From: Hormiphora californensis
Lineage: Eukaryota; Ctenophora; Tentaculata; Cydippida; Pleurobrachiidae
Direction: 5' to 3'
Assembly (NCBI GenBank): GCA_020137815.1
Contig: CM035351.1
Coordinates: 1,599,966 to 1,663,965 of the forward strand
Length of the DNA: 64,000 nucleotides
The first letter of the stretch is position 1, and each line of letters begins with the position of its first letter. The position numbers were made by a program, and so were the translations under genes. The notes under the pieces are model-generated. The model saw nothing but the letters and a program-made list of their open reading frames with translations. It ran no database searches and was not told the DNA's origin. This document shows, piece by piece, positions 21,806 through 32,991 of the stretch.

Positions 21806-24622
21806 ACAGAGAATAAGGATCGGTTGATTGTTTATTAGCCGCATATCAGTGAGGAAGTTTTGTTTTCTCCTTCCGGCTGGACAAATGAGTAGACGTAGAT
21901 TTTATTGTAGAATAACGCTATCAATTTCGGCGCACAGCACCATCTTCAGGCTATAATATACGGAATATACATGTTAGAAAAACTGTACACATACCAATCG
22001 TAAAATAAAAATTACTGGAAAATTCTAAAGCTCAGCTAATTTAGTGAAATAGTAAAAAGTTGAAAAACTACACGCGGGACTGGAAAAATTATAAAACAAA
22101 AAGTAAAGACTAGGAAATAAACGGGGTTTAAATAGTAAAGAAATAAGATCAGATAGTGAAATAAGATAGGAATCACGCGACTGCTCAAAAAGATATCTAG
22201 CTAAAAATACTCAATGACCAATATGGCCGTTAGAAAATACTAAAAACGGATAATATTAAGAAATAAGGAATCTAGATAGATCAGTCAACTCTTCTTTTAA
22301 ATTAATAGTAGGCTTCTCTCTGTTAATATAATATGCTTCTATAATCTTTCTATGTATATAAGATACGTGACTCTGTTGTAATAATCTCAAAAATCAAATC
22401 AGGTACTGTCTTATTATGAAACTGTTTATAGTGCACTGCGAGTGCCATCTCCGAGTAAGATTTCAACGTAGGGGAGGTGGCATACCGGAGATGTTCTCCA
22501 AAGCGGTCTTTAGCTGTTCTCCCCGTTTCCCCGATGTAGATCTCTTTACAGATGTTACAGGTAATCCGGTATACTGGAGCAGTCACCTGGCAGTTCCTCT
22601 CCCCCTCTAGCCGTGGACATATTTTACATGATCTCCCCCCACAGTAAGCTGCTCCATTGTCAAGGGGCCGTGAGCTACAGAAGATGTTACGTAGCTTGGT
22701 ACCTGGAGTAAATACTGTTTTGATAGGAAGAGAGCGGCTAGAGATAAACTTCTGGATCGATAATGAAAATGATTCAGAGATGTAAGGCAGTTTCAAAATA
22801 ACACAGTCCTCCACCTGCTGCTTCTGACCCTGGTACAAACGACAGCTCTGTTGTTGTGCGAACTGACGAGGGTTCTGGTACCCATTAGCAATCAGCAGGT
22901 TGTCCACTATTCTCAGGGATGCCTCCTCTTGTTCCGAATCTGATGCACTTAGCCTCGCTGTGGCGTAGAAATTACGGACAGTTTGGATTTTAGTGGAAAT
23001 AGGGTGGTGACTGTTCGCGTGCAGTGTGATATTCTTGCGAGCCTCCTTGCGGTAGAAACGCGTCTGCACCTCCCCAGATTCGGTGACCCGGATGTTAGTA
23101 CCCAAGAAAGGTACAAAGTCATCACCCTCTGGAAAGTCAACCTCCCATTTGATAAGATGGTCCGGATCCTGCTCACCTATCTTATCAAAGAAACACACTG
23201 CCTCCTCTCTCGTATAACATACGGTACAGGCATCATCAATGTACCGCCCATATAGAATAGGCAAGTACGATACGTCGGTGTAGAGGGTGGCTCTCTCGAA
23301 CATAAAAACTCTCACCACTGCTGCTATGGGACTAGGGGCACATCCCATGAATAGCCCCCGGAGTTGTTTGTAGAGACGCCCATCATACGTAAAGAATGAA
23401 CTCTCCAGTACCAGATCTAGACACTCATGGACATCTACCAACTCTAGACCCCTTAGGTTCAAGACGTCCAAGTGTTCCTCGGCAAAAGATACCAAGGACG
23501 ATATACATGCCTGTATGTTCAGGTTGGTGTAGAGGGCACTGATATCTCCACTGCAAAACTTCTTACCACGGAGAACCTCTGGTGACAGATCTCTGAGCCA
23601 TTGTAGATGAGTATGGATGTTTTTCAGGTGTGGAGAGACCTCATCAAGCAATGGACTCAGGATGGAGGTTATTAACCAGGCTAGTTTAGCGGTGGGTGAG
23701 CCAATACAGGATACTATGGGACGTACCTTGCATGTAGATAAGAACTGATCCGGTGATACTATCTGACTAGCGTCGAATTTGTGCGTCTTAATCAGAATGT
23801 ACATGCACGGTAACCTGGATTGAGTAGTGTGGAGTGCCAAGATCATGTCCTTACCCATTTTCCTCCGTATGACGATCTGCTCCCACAGGTTGTTACATTT
23901 GCTCTGGAGGGTTTGGGTCATGTTGGTTATCTGGGTTAGGTATGTGACAGGTGTCGGTTTTGCAACCAACACCTGGCTACCAGCGTAGTTTCGGGTCGGC
24001 TGGACTAGCTGGTACACCCCAACTGAGCTGTCCAGGTGTAGTTTGGTTAGCTCATGTTGTATATCCCTGGGGGTGACCACAAACTCTCCCCCCTTGTCGG
24101 ACACTGAGATGTGTAGTTCAGACTTCTTGGCTCTCAGAGATCTGAGGCCAGCGGCCTGCTGGTTAGATAGGTTGAACGGTACCCGGCAGGTTGACAGGAG
24201 TCGTGTGGCCAGCTGTTGCAAGTTGCGTAGATCGTCCTCTATTTGGCAATTGGAGACGGGGGGTGGTTTAAGATGACGCTTACCAATTGGAGCCCCCTCA
24301 CTCCGCCATGACTGAATCTGTGTGCATACTGTGGGCCTCTCCTCTGTGGCAACTTTCCATCTAAGTCTATACGCGGTCGCTGCGATCTCATGGTTAACCT
24401 GCTGATGGAGCTTCTCATCTACTCGAGTGGACAGAGAGAAATTAGGACCTAGGTCTAATAGCGACTTCTCATCATCCGAAAGCTCTTCCAGAATCGGGGT
24501 GGTACGATTCTCCATCAGGACACTAGGTTCCACTGGATCGGTACATGCGGCAGGGTGCTCAGTGTAATAGACAGGGGTGGCGGGAGGTGCACTTTGCAAG
24601 TGGAGCTGGTGGGCATACTTTC
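21806..24622 (-). mobile_element. Penelope-like element copy 1, 5'-truncated
   Basis: On the minus strand the frame 24599-22350 encodes reverse transcriptase (VRPIVSCIGSPTAKLAW; FCSGDISALYTNLN; LFMGCAPSPIAAVV; the YIDD catalytic motif; VPFLGTNIR) followed by a GIY-YIG endonuclease (CNICKEIYIGETGRTAKDRF). This is the Penelope-like (PLE) arrangement. The 5' part is missing: homology to copy 2 starts at GTATGCCCACC (24622), so the natural start codon and about 155 N-terminal residues are lost. Near the end of the ORF a 4-base insertion (TATACATAG versus TATAG) causes an early stop at ILYT and removes the last 29 residues. The 3' flank 21806-22010 contains the terminal repeat shared with copy 2. 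Shared coding sequence looks essentially identical to copy 2, so the insertion is young. Confidence 0.93.
21916..21953 (-). ncRNA. Candidate minimal hammerhead ribozyme, PLE copy 1
   Basis: Third identical occurrence, in the 3' terminal repeat of the minus-strand PLE copy. Confidence 0.5.
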
Positions 24623-24645
24623 TAACATGTATATTCCGTATATTA

Positions 24646-24683
24646 TAGCCTGAAGATGGTGCTGTGCGCCGAAATTGATAGCG
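24646..24683 (+). ncRNA. Candidate minimal hammerhead ribozyme in PLE 5' terminal repeat
   Basis: The sequence reads GC-CTGAAGA-T-GGTGC-TGT-GCGCC-GAAA-TTGATA-GCG. CTGAAGA and GAAA match the hammerhead core (CUGANGA and GAAA); GGTGC and GCGCC form a five-pair stem II with one bulged U; A-U and U-A pairs give a two-pair stem III with predicted cleavage after GATA; GC/GC opens stem I. Very short stem III is known for PLE-associated hammerheads. Weak points are the bulged U, a 2-nt stem III loop and a short stem I. Confidence 0.5.
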
Positions 24684-26811
24684 TTATTCTACAATAAAAT
24701 CTACGTCTACTCATTTGTCCAGCCGGAAGGAGAAAACAAAACTTCCTCACTGATATGCGGCTAATAAACAATCAACCGATCCTTATTCTCTGTCAGCTTC
24801 TTTTATCTCCTCAACTGTTCGGTTTGTCCAAATCTTTTATCTCACTGGGTGAGAAACTCAAATTTGATGAGCAAAGACTAAACTTCCTGAAAAAGTGTAA
24901 ACATACCAACATTTTTCCAGCTTTTATAAACAACAGTATTCATGTGAACAGCTCTGTCTTATTTCCCTCTGGTCCTCCGTACAAATCTTGGGAGCTTGTA
25001 CGTAGACTGAAGCTGCTTGCATTGAGTCGTGCCATCTCAGAACATTTTACTCGCATTCGCAATCTAAAAACCGCTATTATTGATCACCGTGACCAGCTGT
25101 ATCACTCTGTCCCGTCTCACGTGTTCCAGAGCATCAACTGTCTTTTTGAGAGTAACAACCACTCTATGAAGCTTCAGGCGAAGGATAAACTTCGTGCTAA
25201 GTATGCCCACCAGCTCCACTTGCAAAGTGCACCTCCCGCCACCCCTGTCTATTACACTGAGCACCCTGCCGCATGTACCGATCCAGTGGAACCTAGTGTC
25301 CTGATGGAGAATCGTACCACCCCGATTCTGGAAGAGCTTTCGGATGATGAGAAGTCGCTATTAGACCTAGGTCCTAATTTCTCTCTGTCCACTCGAGTAG
25401 ATGAGAAGCTCCATCAGCAGGTTAACCATGAGATCGCAGCGACCGCGTATAGACTTAGATGGAAAGTTGCCACAGAGGAGAGGCCCACAGTATGCACACA
25501 GATTCAGTCATGGCGGAGTGAGGGGGCTCCAATTGGTAAGCGTCATCTTAAACCACCCCCCGTCTCCAATTGCCAAATAGAGGACGATCTACGCAACTTG
25601 CAACAGCTGGCCACACGACTCCTGTCAACCTGCCGGGTACCGTTCAACCTATCTAACCAGCAGGCCGCTGGCCTCAGATCTCTGAGAGCCAAGAAGTCTG
25701 AACTACACATCTCAGTGTCCGACAAGGGGGGAGAGTTTGTGGTCACCCCCAGGGATATACAACATGAGCTAACCAAACTACACCTGGACAGCTCAGTTGG
25801 GGTGTACCAGCTAGTCCAGCCGACCCGAAACTACGCTGGTAGCCAGGTGTTGGTTGCAAAACCGACACCTGTCACATACCTAACCCAGATAACCAACATG
25901 ACCCAAACCCTCCAGAGCAAATGTAACAACCTGTGGGAGCAGATCGTCATACGGAGGAAAATGGGTAAGGACATGATCTTGGCACTCCACACTACTCAAT
26001 CCAGGTTACCGTGCATGTACATTCTGATTAAGACGCACAAATTCGACGCTAGTCAGATAGTATCACCGGATCAGTTCTTATCTACATGCAAGGTACGTCC
26101 CATAGTATCCTGTATTGGCTCACCCACCGCTAAACTAGCCTGGTTAATAACCTCCATCCTGAGTCCATTGCTTGATGAGGTCTCTCCACACCTGAAAAAC
26201 ATCCATACTCATCTACAATGGCTCAGAGATCTGTCACCAGAGGTTCTCCGTGGTAAGAAGTTTTGCAGTGGAGATATCAGTGCCCTCTACACCAACCTGA
26301 ACATACAGGCATGTATATCGTCCTTGGTATCTTTTGCCGAGGAACACTTGGACGTCTTGAACCTAAGGGGTCTAGAGTTGGTAGATGTCCATGAGTGTCT
26401 AGATCTGGTACTGGAGAGTTCATTCTTTACGTATGATGGGCGTCTCTACAAACAACTCCGGGGGCTATTCATGGGATGTGCCCCTAGTCGGGGGGGTTCC
26501 AACCTATTTTTTTGTATTTTTTTGTACTTTTTTGTACGGACCATACATAAAAGTATCCAAAATTCCTGTTTTTTTCCATACAAACAATACAAAAAAATAC
26601 AAAAAAATACAAAAAAGTAATGAAAGATGTGGGTGCCTGATAAAAGTATAAATAATACATAGCTGGGTTCCGTTTATGTTCATGTACCACCTATTATATA
26701 TATGAACGTTTTTAGTTCCATTGTCATCCATTTTCCCGCTAAAAGTACTAAAAAAGTATGTAAAATTACACGTTTTTGAAATTCGAAAAAGCAAAATCAT
26801 TGATTCAGATT

Positions 26812-27437
26812 ACGATTCGGGATAATTTTCTCGGTAAGACATTGCGATTCGGCGAAATTTCTCGCTTAAAAATACGATTCGAGAAAATTTTCTCGGCAAG
26901 AAATTGCGATTCGGGGAAATTTCTCGCTTAGAAAATACGATTCGAGAAAATTTTCTCGGTAAGAAATTGCGATTCAGGGAAATTTCTCGCTTAGAAAATA
27001 CGATTCGAGAAAATTTTCTTGGTAAGAAATTGCGATTCAGAGAAATTTCTCGCTTATAAAATACGATTCGAGAAAATTTTCTCGGTAAGAAATTACGATT
27101 CGGGGAAATTTCTCGCTTAGAAAATATGATTCGAGAAAATTTTCTCGTTAACAAATTGCGATTCGGGGAAATTTCTCGCTTAGAAAATACGATTTGAAAA
27201 AACTTTCTCGGTAAGAAATTGCGATTCGGGGAAATTTCTCGCTTAGAAAATACGACTCGAGAAAATTTTCTCGGTAAGAAATTGTGATTCAGGGAAATTT
27301 CTCGCTTAGAAAATACGACTCGAGAAAATTTTCTCGGTAAGAAATTGCGATTCGGGGAAATTTCTCGCTTAGAAAATACGATTCGAGAAGATTTTCTCGG
27401 TAAGAAATTGCGATTCGGGGAAATTTCTCGCTTTAGT
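26812..27437. repeat. 63-bp satellite inside transposon A
   Basis: About ten units of 63 bp. Each contains the 16-bp palindrome CGAGAAAATTTTCTCG and a second near-palindrome (GGGAAATTTCTCGC). Because 63 is a multiple of three, the minus strand stays open (repeating LPRKFSRIVFSKREISPNRNF, with variants); this is probably incidental. Confidence 0.9.
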
Positions 27438-27905
27438 AGGGACGAATCTTAATTTTTTGACTCACTATTTGGTGAAAAGTAAATTCCGGTTGTAACCCAC
27501 TAATTTTGACCCGCTGAACACGATCCCGTCCATAGGTAAGCTCGCAAAATTGGAGAAAATGCTCAAAATGAACATTTTTGTTCATTCCCAACTCCAAAAT
27601 TGAAGATAATTTTCAAAAGTGGCCTACAGTCAAGATATACATCGATTCCTACTATTTTCGAGCCGCTGAGAATGATGCTGGCCATTAAAATTTAATAGGA
27701 TGTCAGGAACATGCCAAAAATGGTTAAAATTGGTTAAAATTGGACAAAATTGGCAAAAATGTTAAAATTTGTCTCAGGAGGTCGGAAATGGTCGCAATTG
27801 TTCACAAATACCATCCTAGTCATGTTAGAATAATGCAAGAGATTATACTTGGCCATTATGATGCTTTAATGACTCCTAATTAGTGAATAAATGACATAAC
27901 TCATT

Positions 27906-28160
27906 GCGCATATAGCCGTTTTTGGCCATATGGCTATAGCCACTTAGGAAAGGTTTAGAGACATTTCACTGGTGCCATTTTGTAGGCAATGGCCAAGTTA
28001 TGGGGGGTCGACGTCGGACTTTTAAGCTCTATCTTCAACCGTTTAGCCGTTATTTGGCTTTAAAGGTGCTCAAAATCTGACTTTTTACCGTTTTTTGCTC
28101 ATTTTGAGCACCTTTAAAGCCAAATAACGGCTAAACGGTTGGAGATAGAGCTTAAATGTC
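27906..28160. repeat. Foldback hairpin module, copy 1
   Basis: The stretch from TATAGCCGTTTTTGGCC through CTCTATCTTCAACCGTTTAG to GCTCAAAATC is followed by its partial reverse complement (GAGCACCTTTAAAGCC, CGGCTAAACGGTTGGAG). It matches the much larger palindrome at 55720-56070. Confidence 0.85.
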
Positions 28161-29623
28161 GTGTATTTATTATCTTTCATTCGAAATTCGAAAAAGTAAA
28201 CATCATTGGTTCAGATTTCGAAAATTTTGAATATAATGTTTCCTTGTGTTTTGATAAAGAACAATTAAAACGTGATTAAGACATGTTTTATCTTCTAATT
28301 ATAAGAAAAAGTTGCTAATTTTGTATCAAACCACAGTTTAATAGGAATTTATGACACAATTATGATCATAAACTAAAGTAGCAACGATCAGAAAAGCTTT
28401 GTTTAATCATTTATACCCCGTTTTATTTTTTTTGTATTTTTTTGTATTTTTTTGTACTTTTTTGTATTTTTTTGTATTTTTTTGTTTGAGGAAGAGCTTG
28501 TTTTTTTCCGTACAAACATACAACAAATAGGTTGGAACCCCCCCCCCCTAGTCCCATAGCAGCAGTGGTGAGAGTTTTTATGTTCGAGAGAGCCACCCTC
28601 TACACCGACGTATCGTACTTGCCTATTCTATATGGGCGGTACATTGATGATGCCTGTACCGTATGTTATACGAGAGAGGAGGCAGTGTGTTTCTTTGATA
28701 AGATAGGTGAGCAGGATCCGGACCATCTTATCAAATGGGAGGTTGACTTTCCAGAGGGTGATGACTTTGTACCTTTCTTGGGTACTAACATCCGGGTCAC
28801 CGAATCTGGGGAGGTGCAGACGCGTTTCTACCGCAAGGAGGCTCGCAAGAATATCACACTGCACGCGAACAGTCACCACCCTATTTCCACTAAAATCCAA
28901 ACTGTCCGTAATTTCTACGCCACAGCGAGGCTAAGTGCATCAGATTCGGAACAAGAGGAGGCATCCCTGAGAATAGTGGACAACCTGCTGATTGCTAATG
29001 GGTACCAGAACCCTCGTCAGTTCGCACAACAACAGAGCTGTCGTTTGTACCAGGGTCAGAAGCAGCAGGTGGAGGACTGTGTTATTTTGAAACTGCCTTA
29101 CATCTCTGAATCATTTTCATTATCGATCCAGAAGTTTATCTCTAGCCGCTCTCTTCCTATCAAAACAGTATTTACTCCAGGTACCAAGCTACGTAACATC
29201 TTCTGTAGCTCACGGCCCCTTGACAATGGAGCAGCTTACTGTGGGGGGAGATCATGTAAAATATGTCCACGGCTAGAGGGGGAGAGGAACTGCCAGGTGA
29301 CTGCTCCAGTATACCGGATTACCTGTAACATCTGTAAAGAGATCTACATCGGGGAAACGGGGAGAACAGCTAAAGACCGCTTTGGAGAACATCTCCGGTA
29401 TGCCACCTCCCCTACGTTGAAATCTTACTCGGAGATGGCACTCGCAGTGCACTATAAACAGTTTCATAATAAGACAGTACCTGATTTGATTTTTGAGATT
29501 ATTACAACAGAGTCACGTATCTTATATAGAAAGATTATAGAAGCATATTATATTAACAGAGAGAAGCCTACTATTAATTTAAAAGAAGAGTTGACTGATC
29601 TATCTAGATTCCTTATTTCTTAA

Positions 29624-29896
29624 TATTATCCGTTTTTAGTATTTTCTAACGGCCATATTGGTCATTGAGTATTTTTAGCTAGATATATTTTTGAGCAGTC
29701 GCGTGATTCCTATCTTATTTCACTATCTGATCTTATTTCTTTACTATTTAAACCCCGTTTATTTCCTAGTCTTTACTTTTTGTTTTATAATTTTTCCAGT
29801 CCCGCGTGTAGTTTTTCAACTTTTTACTATTTCACTAAATTAGCTGAGCTTTAGAATTTTCCAGTAATTTTTATTTTACGATTGGTATGTGTACAG
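29624..29896 (+). other. PLE copy 2 3' untranslated region
   Basis: AT-rich sequence between the PLE stop and its 3' terminal repeat; the reverse complement lies at 22010-22290 after copy 1. No ORF. Confidence 0.8.
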
Positions 29897-29925
29897 TTTT
29901 TCTAACATGTATATTCCGTATATTA

Positions 29926-29963
29926 TAGCCTGAAGATGGTGCTGTGCGCCGAAATTGATAGCG
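29926..29963 (+). ncRNA. Candidate minimal hammerhead ribozyme in PLE 3' terminal repeat
   Basis: Identical to the motif at 24646-24683. Having one copy in each terminal repeat of the same element is the arrangement expected if the ribozyme processes PLE transcripts. Confidence 0.5.
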
Positions 29964-30139
29964 TTATTCTACAATAAAATCTACGTCTACTCATTTGTCC
30001 AGCCGGAAGGAGAAAACAAAACTTCCTCACTCTTTCTCTTTTGTTAAATAATACGCAGTGATAGACAATATGTAGATAGTTTTCAGAAATAAATTATGGT
30101 TATACACTGTTGGAAATTGAAACAAATACTGCACTAAAT

Positions 30140-30655
30140 TTATTTAAATGTAACTGACAGCTCCTCTCGCTTCAGTCCATACCAGCGTAGTGCATCAGAA
30201 AGAGAGACACCGTTCATAAGCGTTTCAATGAAATCATCTCCCAAATCAGGGCGTCTAGTGGAAGTAGATGGAGAAGTCTGGACAAATTTAGACACAACTG
30301 CAGGGATAGAAGTAAGAGCTGGAGGAGTAGTCGAGGATGCAGTGGAATGGGTGGGACAGATTCCGCCGACATGTCCCGGCTGTTTGCAGATATTGCAGCT
30401 GATGGCTTGAATCCCCATATCTCTGGTGTTAGGTTTCACTGTCTGACCAAAATCTGAAGGAAGAAGGTCCTCAGGTGTTGTTCTGGTCCTCGGACGTCCT
30501 CTGGTTCTTCGTGGTGGTTGAACTCCAATCTCATGTAGACGAGGATTGTTGGAGGAGAAGTTGGCTCGGCGGGTCATTGCAGCGGCGGTTCGAGTTCGTT
30601 GAATGGTGGTAGATGAGGTAGAAGTAGTAGACGAGGTAGAAGTAGTAGTACTCAT
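30140..30655 (-). CDS. Single-exon zinc-knuckle (CCHC) protein, gag-like
   Basis: A 171-residue minus-strand ORF with an ATG at 30653-30655. It has a Ser/Thr-rich N-terminus, an Arg/Thr/Pro-rich stretch (PPRRTRGRPRTRTTPEDL), one CX2CX4HX4C zinc knuckle (CNICKQPGHVGGIC) and a C-terminal helical segment (LMNGVSLSDALRWYGLKREE). The knuckle is the hallmark of Gag-type nucleocapsid proteins and other single-stranded-nucleic-acid binders. No RT, integrase or transposase is adjacent on this strand. It may be an orphan gag-like ORF of a non-autonomous element or a domesticated gene. I cannot assign a family. Confidence 0.6.
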   Translation of the reverse strand: MSTTTSTSSTTSTSSTTIQRTRTAAAMTRRANFSSNNPRLHEIGVQPPRRTRGRPRTRTTPEDLLPSDFGQTVKPNTRDMGIQAISCNICKQPGHVGGICPTHSTASSTTPPALTSIPAVVSKFVQTSPSTSTRRPDLGDDFIETLMNGVSLSDALRWYGLKREELSVTFK

Positions 30656-30744
30656 AGTGAAAACAATACAATAAAGATCTCACTGCTCGCATTTATCTAT
30701 TTTCAGAGATAGTTACATGAACCTATCTATCACGCTATAGCATA

Positions 30745-30950
30745 TAATGTTAGACGAGACCTTGATTGGTCATAATCACGTCGTGATCATATCGCCGATT
30801 AAAGCAGATCGCATGGCCGATTAAAGCAGATCAGATGGCCGATTATGACAGGTCACATCGCCGATTATGACAGATCACAAGGTCGATTATGGAATCACAT
30901 GGTCGATTATGGCAGGTCACATGGCCGATTATGGTAAGTCACAAGCAAAC
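30745..30950 (+). repeat. 25-bp tandem repeat upstream of the zinc-knuckle ORF
   Basis: Seven to eight imperfect units around GGCCGATTATGACAGGTCAC. It lies 90 bases upstream of the minus-strand ORF's start, a position where an internal promoter or enhancer array would sit. Confidence 0.85.
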
Positions 30951-30971
30951 AGGCATGAGGCCGGTAACGCA

Positions 30972-32405
30972 AACAAAAGGGAGAGGGAGATAGAGAGGGA
31001 GAGGGAGATAGAGAGAGGGAGATAGAGATAGAGATAGAGATAGAGATAGAGAGGGAGAGGGAGATAGAGAGGGAGAGGGAGATATAGAGAGGGAGATAGA
31101 GAGAGGGAGATAGAGATAGAGATAGAGATAGAGAGAGGAGATAGAGATAGAGATAGAGATAGCGATAGAGAGGAGAGATAGGAGATAGAGATAGAGATAG
31201 ATATAGAGATAGAGATAGAGAGGGAGAGGGAGATAGAGAGGGAGATAGAGATAGAGATAGAGATAGAGATAGAGAGGGAGATAGAGATAGAGATAGAGAT
31301 AGAGATAGAGATAGAGATAGAGAGGGAGATAGAGATAGAGATAGAGATAGAGATAGAGATAGAGATAGAGATAGAGATAGAGATAGAGATAGAGATAGAG
31401 ATAGAGATAGAGAGAGGGAGAGGGAGATAGAGAGGGAGAGGGAGATAGAGAGAGGGAGATAGAGATAGAGATAGAGATAGAGATAGAGATAGAGAGGGAG
31501 AGGGAGATAGAGAGGGAGAGGGAGATATAGAGAGGGAGATAGAGAGAGGGAGATAGAGATAGAGATAGAGATAGAGAGAGGGAGATAGAGATAGAGATAG
31601 AGATAGAGATAGCGATAGAGAGGGAGAGAGGGAGATAGAGATAGAGATAGATATAGAGATAGAGATAGAGAGGGAGAGGGAGATAGAGAGGGAGATAGAG
31701 ATAGAGATAGAGATAGAGATAGAGAGGGAGATAGAGATAGAGATAGAGATAGAGATAGAGATAGAGAGGGAGATAGAGATAGAGATAGAGATAGAGATAG
31801 AGATAGAGATAGAGATAGAGATAGAGAGAGGGAGATAGAGATAGAGATAGAGATAGAGAGGGAGATAGAGATAGAGATAGATATAGAGAGGGAGATAGAG
31901 AGGGAGATAGAGAGGGAGATAGAGATAGAGATAGAGAGAGGGAGATAGAGATAGAGATAGAGAGGGAGAGGGAGATATAGAGAGGGAGATAGAGAGAGGG
32001 AGATAGAGATAGCGATAGAGAGGGAGAGGGAGAGGGAGATAGAGATAGAGATAGAGATAGAGATAGAGATAGAGATGGAGAGGGAGATAGAGAGAGGGAG
32101 ATAGAGATAGAGATAGAGATAGAGAGGGAGATAGAGATAGAGAGGGAGATAGAGAGAGGGAGATAGAGATAGAGAGGGAGATAGAGATAGAGATAGAGAT
32201 AGAGATAGAGATAGCGATAGAGAGGGAGAGGGAGATAGAGAGAGGGAGATAGAGATAGAGATAGATATAGAGATAGAGATAGATATAGAGATAGAGATAG
32301 AGAGGGAGAGGGAGATAGAGATAGAGATAGAGATAGAGATAGAGATAGAGATAGAGATAGAGATAGAGAGGGAGAGGGAGAGGGAGATAGAGAGGGAGAG
32401 AGAAA
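30972..32405 (+). repeat. 1.4-kb (GAGATA)/(GGGAGA) microsatellite
   Basis: Continuous hexanucleotide repeats with GAGGGAGAGGGAG interruptions and a higher-order period: a block of a few hundred bases is itself repeated, for example 31060-31330 versus 31500-31780. Three overlapping minus-strand frames of about 500 codons (S/L/I/Y/P) are open only because of the repeat. Confidence 0.95.
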
Positions 32406-32959
32406 TATGGTGAGATTGAGGATGGAAAACACAAGAACAATTCACAAACATTTAGCAGTACTGATAGTGAATGAATGAAGTGTCACTATTTTGGTGATCT
32501 GTGAAATATTTTATCAATTTTATCTGTCTGAATTGTTAGTTTAATTTGACAACAAGGCCCTGCAGAATAACAGGTTCTCCACGGCCTTTCTTGGTGACTA
32601 AAACACTGCTCTAAGTCAACTGCTGAAAACGGCAATTAAAGCATAAAATGGACATATAATACACTCATACAATCAAGTGTTTCTTAAATCCCCTATTATT
32701 CACCTTTCTCTCCCTCAATGTTTATACTTTTCCCAAAAACATCAAACGTTAACACAATGATCAATGTCTTGGGTCTTTGGTTTGTCTAAATAGGAGGCCA
32801 AATCAGAGTTATAATTCCGCTCACTTTCCGTCTATTTAGGAAAAAATGTCGCTAGGCAAGGGCCCAACGACAAGAACAATGTAACATGTTTAATGAAAAA
32901 TATTTTTTTGAAAGATTCAGGACCACTCTTCTCTATATCGTCCCCATCTCTCTCACTCC

Positions 32960-32991
<32 letters not shown>

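Larger units (their letters stand above)
26490..28544. mobile_element. Non-autonomous DNA transposon A with G7 termini
   Basis: Left end GGGGGGGTTCCAACCTATTT is matched by its reverse complement at the right end. The flanks CCCCTAGTC (26481-26489 and 28545-28553) are a direct 8-9-bp target duplication, confirmed by the uninterrupted copy 1. Inside both ends are several copies of TTTTTTTGTA in both orientations. The interior holds a 63-bp satellite and half of a foldback hairpin and no transposase. Confidence 0.9.
24623..30029 (+). mobile_element. Penelope-like element copy 2, split by a DNA transposon
   Basis: Starts with a terminal repeat (24623-24796) also found at its 3' end (29897-30029) and in copy 1. 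The ORF opens at ATG 24755 and runs through an N-terminal basic/helical region, the RT palm and GLFMGCAPS, where it is cut at 26489 by a 2.05-kb insertion. It resumes at 28554 with PIAAVV and continues through YIDD, the GIY-YIG domain and an intact C-terminus ending LTDLSRFLIS (stop 29621-29623). Without the insertion and one target duplicate the frame would be continuous. Copies 1 and 2 are head to head and share one flanking 14-bp direct repeat (21792-21805 and 30030-30043). Confidence 0.93.

Noticed and set aside
21416-21844. Arg-Gly and Leu-Pro repeat ORFs
   Set aside because: Artefacts of the (CCCTCT)n array.
22416-24276. Several + strand ORFs (60-90 codons)
   Set aside because: Antisense shadows of the PLE reverse-transcriptase frame; identical shadows recur in copy 2.
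30907-32451. Three overlapping minus-strand ORFs of about 500 residues (Ser/Leu/Ile/Tyr/Pro)
   Set aside because: They translate the GAGATA/GGGAGA microsatellite in all three frames; no start context, no non-repeat sequence.
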